A DNA stretch of 43,965 bases from Candidatus Glassbacteria bacterium (GTDB taxonomy: Bacteria > Gemmatimonadota > Glassbacteria > GWA2-58-10), in NCBI GenBank assembly GCA_019456185.1, contig VRUH01000011.1, forward strand, positions 1 to 43,965, written 5' to 3'. Positions 14,158 through 22,310 of the stretch are shown one piece after another. The stretch's first letter is position 1, and each line of letters starts with the position of its first letter. The position numbers and the translations under genes were made by a program. The notes under the pieces were generated by a model, which had not been told where the DNA came from, searched no databases, and saw nothing but the letters and a program-made list of their open reading frames with translations.

Positions 14158-14790
14158 ATGGATCTCAACGGCCATTTTCAGGACAGGAAATCCGCTTCGT
14201 ATATTATTTGTGCTTGGGTCTCCGCAGGTATTGTTGTATTTTTTCTTCGAGAATCAATTCCGGACATGTGCTGCAACCTGTTCAAAATGTCTACCGAGGC
14301 AGCAAATAACATAACAATAGCATTAGTTGTGGGGGTTCCAATAACTGCAGCGTCACTCTCAACTCAACAACTGTTTGTAATCAAACGTCTTAACAGAGAA
14401 ATAAAACAAGGGATTGAAGACTCCTTCTCATTCCTGTATATCGTCCTTGCGAGGATTCCTGGCAAGCCGCTACTTTATCAACCCCGACTACAAAACGCTC
14501 AATATGATCGAGAAATCAGTCTACTGATACAGTCTTCAGATGATCTTGAATTCAAAACCTCACTACGAAATCTTCTCACTACATTAAGTCACAAAAAGTT
14601 ATTCAATAAAGCTGTTAAACATGGTATTCAGTCCGGTAATTTTATATCTGAAGACTGTAAGAATCACTATTGTTACAGTTCAAGCGTCAATGGATTTCAT
14701 GCAGAGGAATTCCCTGCAGAAAAAGAACAGTTGTACCGCGATTTAGCGACAATCTTGAATAAATACCTTTGGCAATGCCCTACAACATAG
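14158..14790 (+). CDS. AT-rich orphan protein with two membrane helices, unknown function
   Basis: Starting at the ATG at 14158, which has GGAG 6 bases upstream, this is a 210-residue protein. The longer frame from 13960 would add 66 residues of AT-biased filler. Two helices are visible near the N-terminus (ICAWVSAGIVVFF about 20-35; ITIALVVGVPITAASL about 55-72), followed by a soluble helical domain of about 135 residues rich in charged residues. I recognise no family. Base composition is far more AT-rich than the neighbours, as expected for a recently acquired gene. The layout (short membrane anchor plus cytoplasmic domain) also occurs in some effector and defence proteins, but nothing here proves that. 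Confidence 0.6.
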   Translation: MDLNGHFQDRKSASYIICAWVSAGIVVFFLRESIPDMCCNLFKMSTEAANNITIALVVGVPITAASLSTQQLFVIKRLNREIKQGIEDSFSFLYIVLARIPGKPLLYQPRLQNAQYDREISLLIQSSDDLEFKTSLRNLLTTLSHKKLFNKAVKHGIQSGNFISEDCKNHYCYSSSVNGFHAEEFPAEKEQLYRDLATILNKYLWQCPTT

Positions 14791-14955
14791 ATAAGATCCC
14801 GCAAGTCATTCTGCCATGATGAAGAGGCAGTTGCAACTCTAGCAGCATTTTCACTTCTATATTTTTCCATATCCCATAAGTCGATGCGTATCACTTCCCC
14901 TCTTGGCCACCCCAATCAATTCATGATATTCACCACCGCAGTATATCCTTAATAA

Positions 14956-17900
14956 TCACTCCGGCAGCGGATCGGGAACATCGCGGCGCAGCTCGAAACG
15001 CGGGCCGAGATTATCGGGCATGATCCGCACCGCCTCTCGCAGCAGCCGCGCGGCTTCTGCCGAGTTTCCCTCGCGTTTGTGCACCAGGGCCAGCAGGTAG
15101 TGGGCGTCGGAGCGATGGTCGCGCCGGTGGTACTCGAGCTGGCTGGAAGCAAACACTTTCATCGAGGCCAGGATTCTCTCCGACCCGGCGGTTTCACCCA
15201 GTTTCTCCAGGCTCAGGGCCATGTAGTAGTTCCTGCTGTTCCAGCTGTCGCGGTCGACGGCGAGCTGGTCCCAGCCGGTGGAACTCTGCTGGAATGCCTC
15301 GCGGGCCTCGCTGTCCCGGCCGGCCGCTTCCAGCACCAGTCCGCGGTAGTAGTGCAGGCGCGGGGCGCTCTGGAACTGGAAATCATCCACACCCAGGTTG
15401 CTCGGCGGGAACTGCGCCTGCCGCAGATGTTCCAGGGCATCGTCGTACCCGCCCCGCTCGAACTCGCGGGCGGCGAACCCGTACTGCAGCCAGCGGAACT
15501 TGTCGCGCAGGGAATAGTCACGGTGGCGCTGTTCGAACTTGTGGCTGGTGAACAGGCTTTCGGCGGCGGCCAGCTCGCCGGCGACCAGGTTGGTCGCGAT
15601 CAGCCCCTCGATAATCCGGTCATCCCCCGGCGCGCGCTCCAGCGCGCGCCGCAGCAGGGTGAGCTGACGGTCGAACTGGCCCTCGCGGCTATAGAGGAAA
15701 CCGAGGTCGGTAAACGTGCGTACGTGGTCCGGGTTCAGCTCGATCGCCCGCTCCAGATGCTCGGCCGCCGGCTCGATCCCGTAACCGTTTTCATAGTAGG
15801 CCATCCCCAGGCTGCGCTGGAGGCTGAAATCGCCGGGGTTGCTCCTCAGGCCCTGTTCCCACTGGAATATCGCATCCTCACGGCGTTCCAGAAAGTAGAG
15901 CAGGCAGCCCAGCTGGAAGCGGGCCACGGGGTCGGAGGGGTCGTGGGCAATCGCCTCGTTCAGCGGCCGCAGGCTCTCGCGGCGGAACGGGAAGCGGTCG
16001 AGATTGCCGCCGGAGGTCCGGCCACGGGCGAAATACTCGCCCGCCTCGCTAAACCGTCCCAGCGCCCGGCAGCTCGACGCCAGCGTATAGTAGTACACCG
16101 GCGGCGTACCCCAGACCTCGCGCCGGCCGTCCTCCACCATCCGCAGGACCTCGATTGCCCGTTCGTGCAGTCCCAGAGCGCGATAGACAGCCGCCAGCTC
16201 CAGCGCCTCCTGCGCCTGCCCGCCGAGAGATTCCGCCAGCCTGGCCTCGAGCGAATCCCCGCCCGCCAGGCGCGACAGTTCGGCCACAGCCCAGCGGCTG
16301 GTGGGGTCTATCTCCAGCACAGCTTCCAGTTCCCGCCGGGCGTCGCCGCCGCGGCCGAGTTCTGTGAAGACCATCGCCAGCAGGTTGCGGGCGCTGAGGT
16401 TATAGCCGTTGGCCCGGACGGATTCGCGGAGGTGCCCGGCGGCCGTTTCGAACTCTCCCCTGTGCCAGGCCAGCCGGCCCAGCAGGTACTCGCGCTGTGA
16501 ATAGTATTTATCCGGCCGGGCGATATAATAGAGGTAGCGCTCAGCCCGGGCCGTGTCTCCCTGCTCGAAGAGCGAAAGCGCGGTGTAGTAGGAGGCCTCG
16601 TCATTGTACGGGTCGCGGTCAAGCACCTGCCGCAGATGCGCCAGCGCGCTGTCTGGTCTGCCGCGCTCGTAGTGGACCAGACCGAGGTTGAGATGCGCGC
16701 GGGTGTAGCCGGGATCGGTTTCGAGCGCCCGACGGAGCTGCGAGACAGCGGACTGGGTGTGCATTTCCTTGATCTTGGTCTCGGCGTCCAGGACCAGTTC
16801 CTCGAGCGTCATCTCTCCGGGGTTCCTGGTCGGCCGCTCGAGCTGTTCGGTGAAAATAGTATAATCCCTGCCGCCGGGGCTGAGATCCGGGCGGTTCCAG
16901 CTGAAGACAGTGTCGCCCGCCGCATCGGTAACAGTTACCTGCATTCGCGACAGGCCCGCGCTGTCGGCCCGGAGATTGTTGACTGTCTTCCCGAACGGCC
17001 TGGCGGGAGAGAGGTCCGCGGTGACGCTGAGGATTTCTCCGCGGGCGGCAGTGACTGAAATGCGTGCTGATGGAATCTCGCGGCGGACGCACAAGCCGAT
17101 CTTGACCTCGCTGTTCCTGCCCCCGGGGTCCGGTTCGACTTGCAGGTTGAGAGACAGGTCCACGGTCGTGGTGGTCATCCCGCCGATCCCGGCCACGGGG
17201 AACCACCACTCGCGCCAGCCCTCCCAGGTATGGGGCCGCAGCCACTCGTAGTGACCGTCCCATACGTTGCGCCCGCTCTGTATCTCGATATAGGGCCCGG
17301 CGTTGTCGGTGTAGTTGGCGGCGACATGGCCGGCGCGTTCGCCGGCGCCCCAGGTCCAGGTTTTCATCCCCTGCACCACGCGTCTGTCGGCCCAGCGGAA
17401 TGTTCCGTAATCGTCGCCGTAGTCGTAGGCGCCGAGGAAATTGTCGTAGATATCGATGCCGAACACGCCGAGCATGTGCCGGTTGTTTTTGAACCAGCTG
17501 AAATCGACCCCGTTGTAGTAGGGCCAGCCGGCCACCTCGGCGGTGGTGTGTCCGATCGTGCGGGTCATCGGATAGACGAATCGCGTGTCCCGGTCGACAG
17601 TAACGCCGGCGTTGATCCAGAACATGTACGGCCGCCGCCCGTCGTGGGGGTTGTAGCAGAACACGCCGATCTCCATCGCCGCCAGCCCCGGTGTCAGACG
17701 CGCCACGAAATTAACCTTCATCCGGAAGAACGGGTCGATACTGCTGAGCACCACCGATGCGCCGCCGTCCGGGTGACGGATGACGCGGTCGAACCAGAAC
17801 GGCTCGCCGTTGATCGTGAGGGTATGGTGATCGTACGGGCCGGTAATCTCGATATTGCCCACCAGCCAGGCCCTGCGGGGGTTGGCCCCGCTCCACTTGA

Positions 17901-18270
17901 GCACGTCGTTCTTGTAAAACACCTCGCGCCCGTTTACCTTGTCGTAGAGCGAATAGATCCGGCCGCCGAGCTCGGGAACGACTGTCATTTTAAGGTATTC
18001 GTTCTCGACAAAGACAGCCCGGAAACTCCGTTTTTCAGGGCCTCCCGGCCGGTAGGGACGCAGGAACTGCGGATAGGGATAGGTGCCCTCGACAGTGGAG
18101 TGCTCGAAGAGCGGGGGTTGGAGTTCCCGTCCGCTGAACTCGTAGACCGGCAGCTCCACAGTGCCCTCGTAAACATCTACCTGGCTTGGCGATGCGGCTG
18201 CCGTGGCTGCTGAAAACAGTGAAAGGAAAAACATCCGAACGATCAATCGGCATACGGTTGTTGACTTCAT
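14956..18270 (-). CDS. Large secreted DUF5107 domain protein with C-terminal TPR array
   Basis: The 1104-residue protein has a signal peptide (about 1-26) and an N-terminal DUF5107 domain (about 40-370). Motifs include FVENEYLKMTVVPELGGRIYSL and WLVGNIEITGPYDHHT, which recall the galactose-mutarotase-like fold. A beta-rich linker (to about 480) follows, then at least a dozen TPR-like helical pairs (for example AHLNLGLVHYERGRPDSALAHL) to about residue 1090. Family members are usually near glycan-use genes, and a carbohydrate-binding or lyase-like role is suspected but not shown. The ATG at 18270 has AGAGGTGG upstream. It is divergent from the ogt-like gene across 154 bases. Confidence 0.85.
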   Translation of the reverse strand: MKSTTVCRLIVRMFFLSLFSAATAAASPSQVDVYEGTVELPVYEFSGRELQPPLFEHSTVEGTYPYPQFLRPYRPGGPEKRSFRAVFVENEYLKMTVVPELGGRIYSLYDKVNGREVFYKNDVLKWSGANPRRAWLVGNIEITGPYDHHTLTINGEPFWFDRVIRHPDGGASVVLSSIDPFFRMKVNFVARLTPGLAAMEIGVFCYNPHDGRRPYMFWINAGVTVDRDTRFVYPMTRTIGHTTAEVAGWPYYNGVDFSWFKNNRHMLGVFGIDIYDNFLGAYDYGDDYGTFRWADRRVVQGMKTWTWGAGERAGHVAANYTDNAGPYIEIQSGRNVWDGHYEWLRPHTWEGWREWWFPVAGIGGMTTTTVDLSLNLQVEPDPGGRNSEVKIGLCVRREIPSARISVTAARGEILSVTADLSPARPFGKTVNNLRADSAGLSRMQVTVTDAAGDTVFSWNRPDLSPGGRDYTIFTEQLERPTRNPGEMTLEELVLDAETKIKEMHTQSAVSQLRRALETDPGYTRAHLNLGLVHYERGRPDSALAHLRQVLDRDPYNDEASYYTALSLFEQGDTARAERYLYYIARPDKYYSQREYLLGRLAWHRGEFETAAGHLRESVRANGYNLSARNLLAMVFTELGRGGDARRELEAVLEIDPTSRWAVAELSRLAGGDSLEARLAESLGGQAQEALELAAVYRALGLHERAIEVLRMVEDGRREVWGTPPVYYYTLASSCRALGRFSEAGEYFARGRTSGGNLDRFPFRRESLRPLNEAIAHDPSDPVARFQLGCLLYFLERREDAIFQWEQGLRSNPGDFSLQRSLGMAYYENGYGIEPAAEHLERAIELNPDHVRTFTDLGFLYSREGQFDRQLTLLRRALERAPGDDRIIEGLIATNLVAGELAAAESLFTSHKFEQRHRDYSLRDKFRWLQYGFAAREFERGGYDDALEHLRQAQFPPSNLGVDDFQFQSAPRLHYYRGLVLEAAGRDSEAREAFQQSSTGWDQLAVDRDSWNSRNYYMALSLEKLGETAGSERILASMKVFASSQLEYHRRDHRSDAHYLLALVHKREGNSAEAARLLREAVRIMPDNLGPRFELRRDVPDPLPE

Positions 18271-18424
18271 TCAGGACCACCTCTGCTCGTATTGTGTTGA
18301 CTGGACAGTTATTTTCTAACAAGTACCGGATGGAAAATCAGTCTGACAATTTAGACTAATCGGCCAGCCGATTCAAGAGGGTTGGGCCAGTCAACTTTGA
18401 CTCGAACAGGACCATGGAGCCGTC

Positions 18425-18958
18425 ATGGCAGCCCGGATCAGCATCTGCGCAATCAACAGCCCACTTGGCAAACTGCACCTGGCCGGCAGCGGCGGCGCTC
18501 TGGCGGGAATTGAATTTTCGGGGCCGAAAACCGCCGATTCCCGCGAGGCCCTGCACCGGCGCTTGCGCAAGCGTTTCGGCGCCGAGGTCGAGATAGTCGA
18601 GGAGGCGGGGCCGTTGAACGGGGTAATCAGTTGGCTGGAAGACTATTTCGCCGACCCAACCGCCGCCGGCACCTACCGCGGACCGCTCGATTTCGGCGGG
18701 ACTGATTTCCAGAAACTGGTCTGGATGCAGCTGCTGAAAATTCCCGCTGGCCGGACGCGGACATACAGGGAAGTTGCGCTGAGGATCGGCCGGCCGGCAG
18801 CAGTCAGGGCTGTCGGCTCAGCCTGCGGGGCCAACCCGGTACCGATCGTGGTCCCCTGCCACCGGGTGGTGGCCAGTGATGGGATCGGGGGATTCGGCGG
18901 TGGGCTGGAACTGAAACGCAGGATGCTGGCGGCCGAGGGAGTAAAGATCGACAATTAA
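18425..18958 (+). CDS. ogt: Methylated-DNA--protein-cysteine S-methyltransferase
   Basis: The 177-residue suicide repair protein removes O6-alkyl groups from guanine. The active-site motif PCHR is intact with Cys145 as acceptor, preceded by the HTH region (RTYREVALRIGRPAAVRAVG) and the Asn-hinge (CGANPVPIVV). The C-terminal GFGGGLELKRRMLAAEG is typical. The N-terminal ribonuclease-like domain is present, and no AraC-type Ada domain is fused, so it is an Ogt/MGMT type. Start ATG has GGAG upstream. The next gene begins 44 bases later on the same strand. Confidence 0.95.
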   Translation: MAARISICAINSPLGKLHLAGSGGALAGIEFSGPKTADSREALHRRLRKRFGAEVEIVEEAGPLNGVISWLEDYFADPTAAGTYRGPLDFGGTDFQKLVWMQLLKIPAGRTRTYREVALRIGRPAAVRAVGSACGANPVPIVVPCHRVVASDGIGGFGGGLELKRRMLAAEGVKIDN

Positions 18959-19002
18959 TATTGGATGAGCGAAAAGATCACCACTCAGTGGAGGAGGCAT
19001 CG

Positions 19003-19662
19003 ATGATCGAGATCAAGGCCGTACAGACATTCGTGATGGTGGCCGCCGCCGCACTGGCCCTAGGCGCCGTAGAGTTGATGGCCCAGCACCAGCACAGCGG
19101 CGGCGGCAACCCGACCCGCTACGAGAGCGAGGGCCGCGACGAGTGGCAGAAACCGGATAAGATTGTCGGACTGCTGGATTTAAAAGCCGGCATGGTTGTG
19201 GCGGATATCGGCGCCTCGAGCGGCTATTTCAGCAGGCGGTTCAGTAAGGCGGTGGGAGCCTCGGGGCGCGTGCTGGCTGTGGACCTGGACACCGAGGCCC
19301 TGGCCTGGCTGGCCAACAAGGCCGATGAACTCGGCATGAGCAATATCGACACTGTCCACGCCGATGCGGACGATCCCCACCTGCCGGCAGGAAAGGTGGA
19401 CCTGGTGTTTTTCTGCAATACGCTGCACCATATCGGCGACCGGGTGGAATACCTTCGCCGCCTGAAAAGCGCGCTCAAGGACGACGGGCGGGTGGCCGTG
19501 TTGGATTTCTACAAGAAAGACCTGCCGGTGGGACCGCAGGGCCCGGGGCACAAGCTGAGCTGGAACGAGGCTTACCGCGCCCTTCGCGATGCAGGCTACA
19601 AGGTGGTCCGCGAACCCCAGCACCTTCTTTACCAGTATTTTATTATCGCCAGGCCGGAGTAG
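19003..19662 (+). CDS. Class I SAM-dependent methyltransferase with N-terminal export signal
   Basis: The 219-residue protein has a Rossmann methyltransferase core: motif I VADIGASSGYFSRRF, acidic motif II VDLDTEA, and motif IV DLVFFCNTLHHI. An N-terminal hydrophobic segment (FVMVAAAALALGAVELMAQ) followed by a His/Gly-rich stretch (HQHSGGG) looks like a signal peptide or membrane anchor. The ATG at 19003 has GGAGGAGG upstream. SAM is cytoplasmic, so a truly exported enzyme would be puzzling; an uncleaved inner-membrane anchor facing inward is an alternative. Substrate unknown. It probably shares a transcript with the ogt gene. Confidence 0.85.
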   Translation: MIEIKAVQTFVMVAAAALALGAVELMAQHQHSGGGNPTRYESEGRDEWQKPDKIVGLLDLKAGMVVADIGASSGYFSRRFSKAVGASGRVLAVDLDTEALAWLANKADELGMSNIDTVHADADDPHLPAGKVDLVFFCNTLHHIGDRVEYLRRLKSALKDDGRVAVLDFYKKDLPVGPQGPGHKLSWNEAYRALRDAGYKVVREPQHLLYQYFIIARPE

Positions 19663-19664
19663 TT

Positions 19665-19865
19665 TCAGCCAAACGGTTCTTCCAGGATCTCCGGCAGGGT
19701 GTCCGAGCGGATCACCACCCTGCCGGCGAACCGCCCGGCCACGATCCCGTATTTTCCCTCCTCGATCCAGCGCCGGACAGCAGATTTGGAGACTCTCACC
19801 GGCAGTCTCTTGACCGCCTCGCTGATCGTGATCCATTCGGCGCCGCTGCATTTTTCCGGAACCAT
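19665..19865 (-). CDS. Small excisionase/MerR-like helix-turn-helix protein
   Basis: The 66-residue protein fits a single HTH_17/excisionase-type winged helix: ITISEAVKRLPVRVSKSAVRRWIEEGKYG, then a wing-like GRFAGRVVIRSDTLPEIL. The ATG at 19865 has a strong GGAGGGG site; an upstream start would add 14 residues without one. It converges tightly with the methyltransferase gene (2 bases between stops). A minus-strand promoter at 20173-20201 could drive it through a leader of about 300 nt. Such proteins bind DNA in recombination control or act as small regulators; a mobile-element origin is possible because CI-like regulators lie next to it. Confidence 0.8.
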   Translation of the reverse strand: MVPEKCSGAEWITISEAVKRLPVRVSKSAVRRWIEEGKYGIVAGRFAGRVVIRSDTLPEILEEPFG

Positions 19866-20060
19866 CGCCCCTCCTTCGTTTTGAATTACAGATTGGCGGA
19901 TAATCATTTCCGCAAGAACCAGTACCTTAACCAGCCCTCTTTTCCGAGGTAGCAGTTTGGCGGGAATTCAGCAATCCGGTTTACTTTTGAAAAAAATGCG
20001 AATAATCTTGACTTTGGCTGAATTGCGTGATAAGCTTGTATAAGCTCCTTGATTTGAATA

Positions 20061-20150
20061 TCACATACTATTCGTCCTGTTCATTGTGATCCTTTGCTCG
20101 TATATTAGTTCTTGATTTGGATTTTTAACATATAATAAGAGAATATCCAT
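20061..20150 (-). CDS. Possible small protein (29 residues) in the excisionase-like gene leader
   Basis: A 29-codon frame (MDILLLYVKNPNQELIYEQR onward) starts at an ATG preceded by AAGGA and lies downstream of a good minus-strand promoter (20173-20201). The sequence is AT-rich and has no recognised family. Position between promoter and the excisionase-like gene suggests a leader peptide or small regulator, but a chance frame cannot be excluded. Confidence 0.3.
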   Translation of the reverse strand: MDILLLYVKNPNQELIYEQRITMNRTNSM

Positions 20151-20172
20151 AAGTCCTTGCTTTTCGTATTCT

Positions 20173-20201
20173 ATCTTAGCACATATATTGCGTTTTGTCA
20201 A
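20173..20201 (-). promoter_or_regulatory. Strong sigma-70-type promoter on the minus strand
   Basis: TTGACA (20196-20201) and TAAGAT (20173-20178) are spaced by exactly 17 bases. It reads away from the CI-like regulator gene (start 20260) toward the excisionase-like gene at 19865. The intergenic region 19866-20259 is strongly AT-rich, as in divergent control regions of lysogenic switches. Confidence 0.65.
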
Positions 20202-20259
20202 TATTTATCTCGTTAGCTGTCACGTTCAGTCCACCACTCTTTGAACGACGAGGCCCCTG

Positions 20260-21375
20260 ATGTGCCCCAAAAAATCGACCGGGACCGTTGTACAAAAAGG
20301 CGGCGAGGTGGAACAGCGCTTTAACCGCCTGTTATCAGTGATGAAAGAACGTTACCTGGCTGCGGGTTACGAGTTCGATGACGTCCATCTGGCGGAAATC
20401 CTGGAAGTCCACGACGGTGTTTTGCGCAAGGGAAAGTCGACTAGCGTATCCCCGGCGCTGGCCAAGTCCGTCGGCAGGACGTGGCAGGTGGACCTGAACT
20501 GGCTCCTGCTCGGCAACGGGGAGGAGCCGGACTCCGCCGGCCTGCCGGACGGGATCAAGAAGCTGGCCGACGAAACCAGGATCAGCCGGGGACGCTGGGA
20601 CGAGCACAGGGTCCGCAGGCTGCTGGCGGAAAAGAATCTCAGCCAGCGAGAACTCAGCGGCCTGCTTAAGACCGACCCTCAGCGCGCAGGAAACCTTGTG
20701 CGCGGAACTCTCCGGGACGCGTCCCTTAGAAAAAAACTGGCCGCTATTCTCGATGTGGAACCAGATACGCTGTTCCTGGTTTCGCGCTCACGGCTGCAGA
20801 GGATTACCGGCAGGAGCGGACATGCCAGGAAACGGTTCACCGCCGCCGAGGTCCGCAATGCGCTGGCGGTGATGCTGGACCGCTATCTGGAACCGGCCCT
20901 GTCCGGCACGGATGGCACAGCCGGAAACAACGGATTCGAATCCACCGAGGTATTACTGAGCGTGCCCCCGCCCCCTCCGCAACTGTCCGAGAGCGAGAGG
21001 GATCGCTACCTCCGGAACCGCGAAGCCCTGGAGCGCTGGAGCAAAACTTCGGTCGCGTTCGATGTTCCGCCGGCGGTGGTGGGCCGGTATTGCCGGGAAG
21101 TTGTCGGTTTTTACGACGGCGGCAGGCTTGACGATGTCGGAGGTATTCTCCGGGATTTCATACAGGAGGAGTTCCAGATGAGCGACGGCAGACCGGAGGA
21201 TCTGACCGGGATGATAGAGCTGAAAAACGGTGTCCTCGCGATCGGAGGGAAGGAAATAGAACTCGACGACCCTGAATTGCTGGCGAAACTCCCCGAATAC
21301 CTGGCCAGCGAGGCAGGCAAGCGAAGGCTACTGAGCTGGCTCAAGGAAAATATTAACAGGCAGCGCTCAGAGTAG
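20260..21375 (+). CDS. CI-repressor-like helix-turn-helix regulator, long form
   Basis: In this 371-residue protein the N-terminal part (about 25-85) has the pattern of phage CI-type repressors: LAEILEVHDGVLRKGKSTSVSPALAKS followed by VDLNWLLLGNGEEP, matching the usual WLLTGEG end of that domain. A second XRE-like HTH lies at about 112-165 (RRLLAEKNLSQRELSGLLKTDPQRAGNL). The C-terminal 200 residues are not recognised; no Ser-Lys autocleavage domain is evident. Start ATG at 20260 has a weak GAGG. It is convergent with a related regulator (21415-21936), with 39 bases between stops. Confidence 0.75.
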   Translation: MCPKKSTGTVVQKGGEVEQRFNRLLSVMKERYLAAGYEFDDVHLAEILEVHDGVLRKGKSTSVSPALAKSVGRTWQVDLNWLLLGNGEEPDSAGLPDGIKKLADETRISRGRWDEHRVRRLLAEKNLSQRELSGLLKTDPQRAGNLVRGTLRDASLRKKLAAILDVEPDTLFLVSRSRLQRITGRSGHARKRFTAAEVRNALAVMLDRYLEPALSGTDGTAGNNGFESTEVLLSVPPPPPQLSESERDRYLRNREALERWSKTSVAFDVPPAVVGRYCREVVGFYDGGRLDDVGGILRDFIQEEFQMSDGRPEDLTGMIELKNGVLAIGGKEIELDDPELLAKLPEYLASEAGKRRLLSWLKENINRQRSE

Positions 21376-21414
21376 GCCTTCCACGGCCTCGATGGCCCTT
21401 TGCTGAACTCGATC

Positions 21415-21936
21415 CTAGAGCAGCGGTTGTGGACCGGACCTGTAGCGGTTCTCCGCTTCCTTGCGCACGAATTTCAGCAGCCGCTCGCGGGTCTGAGGGT
21501 CGTTCAGCGCCTCGATCAGCAGGTTGATCAGCTCCTCCTCCAGGGCGGTCGGATGCCGACGGCCGTCGGTCACAAGATGGGGCAGCAGCGGCCCCGATCC
21601 CTCGGCCCCGAGCTTTTCCCTGACCCTGCAAATTACTTTCAGCAGGTGGGCTGCGTGGCGAGCCATCACGGCCAGCCGTTCCACATCAATCGCATCTTCC
21701 AGCATCGAACCGCTGCCGTCACGGATATACTGCTCCCGGACACCTGCCCTGGCCAGCCCCCGCTCCGCTTCCTCGCTCAGACCGCCCGCGCTTCCGCTGA
21801 ACAGGCCGGTCAGGCTCTCGGCGGGGAGCTCCAGCAACTCCTCAAGTTCTCCCGGCTCCCGGCAATGGAAATGGTGCATCACCTCTAGCAGCCGGTCCAG
21901 CTGCTCCGGGTCTTTGGCTACACAGTCTTCGGTCAC
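21415..21936 (-). CDS. CI-repressor-like HTH protein, short form
   Basis: The 173-residue protein has an N-terminal part (ELLELPAESLTGLFSGSAGG ... AGVREQYIRDGSG) that follows the same layout as the CI-type domain of the neighbouring gene at 20260, with the terminal WLLTGEG-like motif diverged to YIRDGSG. A helical region (about 90-120) and a charged tail with RERLLKFVRKEAENR follow. The GTG at 21936 has GGAGG 6 bases upstream, so I prefer it to the ATG at 21957. Together with the convergent regulator it may be a diverged paralogue pair. Function beyond DNA binding is unknown. Confidence 0.6.
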   Translation of the reverse strand: MTEDCVAKDPEQLDRLLEVMHHFHCREPGELEELLELPAESLTGLFSGSAGGLSEEAERGLARAGVREQYIRDGSGSMLEDAIDVERLAVMARHAAHLLKVICRVREKLGAEGSGPLLPHLVTDGRRHPTALEEELINLLIEALNDPQTRERLLKFVRKEAENRYRSGPQPLL

Positions 21937-22020
21937 TCGAAGCCTCCATTTCAACATGATATCGACGTGGTGGAATCAAAGTGCTGTCACGGTTTCGTTA
22001 TCTTAAAATAGCACAATCCG

Positions 22021-22049
22021 TTGACATCGTCCCCTTATCCGCCTAAACT
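22021..22049 (+). promoter_or_regulatory. Sigma-70-type promoter of the small-RNA-like unit
   Basis: TTGACA (22021-22026) is a perfect -35 box and TAAACT (22044-22049) the -10 box, with 17 bases between them. The predicted start is near 22056, exactly where the base-paired RNA structure begins. Confidence 0.75.
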
Positions 22050-22055
22050 ATTGAA

Positions 22056-22170
22056 GTCTCGCCTTTCATCGCAGTAGCGAAGCCAGCGCGCCGGCCGCGA
22101 GCACCGGCTGATTGAGACCCTCATCGATAAATTATGCCGGAAGAATGGGTTAACATCCCGGCGTTTTTTT
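22056..22170 (+). ncRNA. Candidate small RNA or terminated leader: three-way junction plus terminator
   Basis: GTCTC (22056-22060) pairs with GAGAC (22114-22118) and closes two hairpins: TCGC-AGTA-GCGA (22069-22080) and GCCGG/CCGGC (22090-22094/22104-22108). A terminator follows at 22136-22170. With the promoter at 22021-22049 this makes a complete transcription unit of about 115 nt and no convincing ORF. It lies 140 bases before the cytochrome lipoprotein operon on the same strand, so it could be a riboswitch-like attenuator or an independent sRNA. I could not match it to c-di-GMP, cobalamin or other riboswitch consensus sequences. Confidence 0.55.
22136..22170 (+). terminator. Intrinsic terminator of the small-RNA-like unit
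   Basis: GCCGG (22136-22140) pairs with CCGGC (22158-22162), with an inner GGG/CCC pairing, followed by G and seven T residues (22164-22170). It is a standard Rho-independent signal well before the next gene (22311). Confidence 0.75.
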
Positions 22171-22310
22171 CGTTTAAGACCAAGAGAAAAAAGATTCTCA
22201 ATCGTCTCACTGCCTAAAAGAGGCGGATATGACCGCTAGTTCCATCCGCGAGCTGATTTGCACGGATTATTGAATACCGCCTGAAATCAATCGTCCAAAG
22301 CGAGGACCAG

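Noticed and set aside
15079-16500. 473-codon plus-strand frame opposite the TPR region
   Set aside because: It is antisense to repeated TPR codons; the composition is biased and no start signal or domain is visible.
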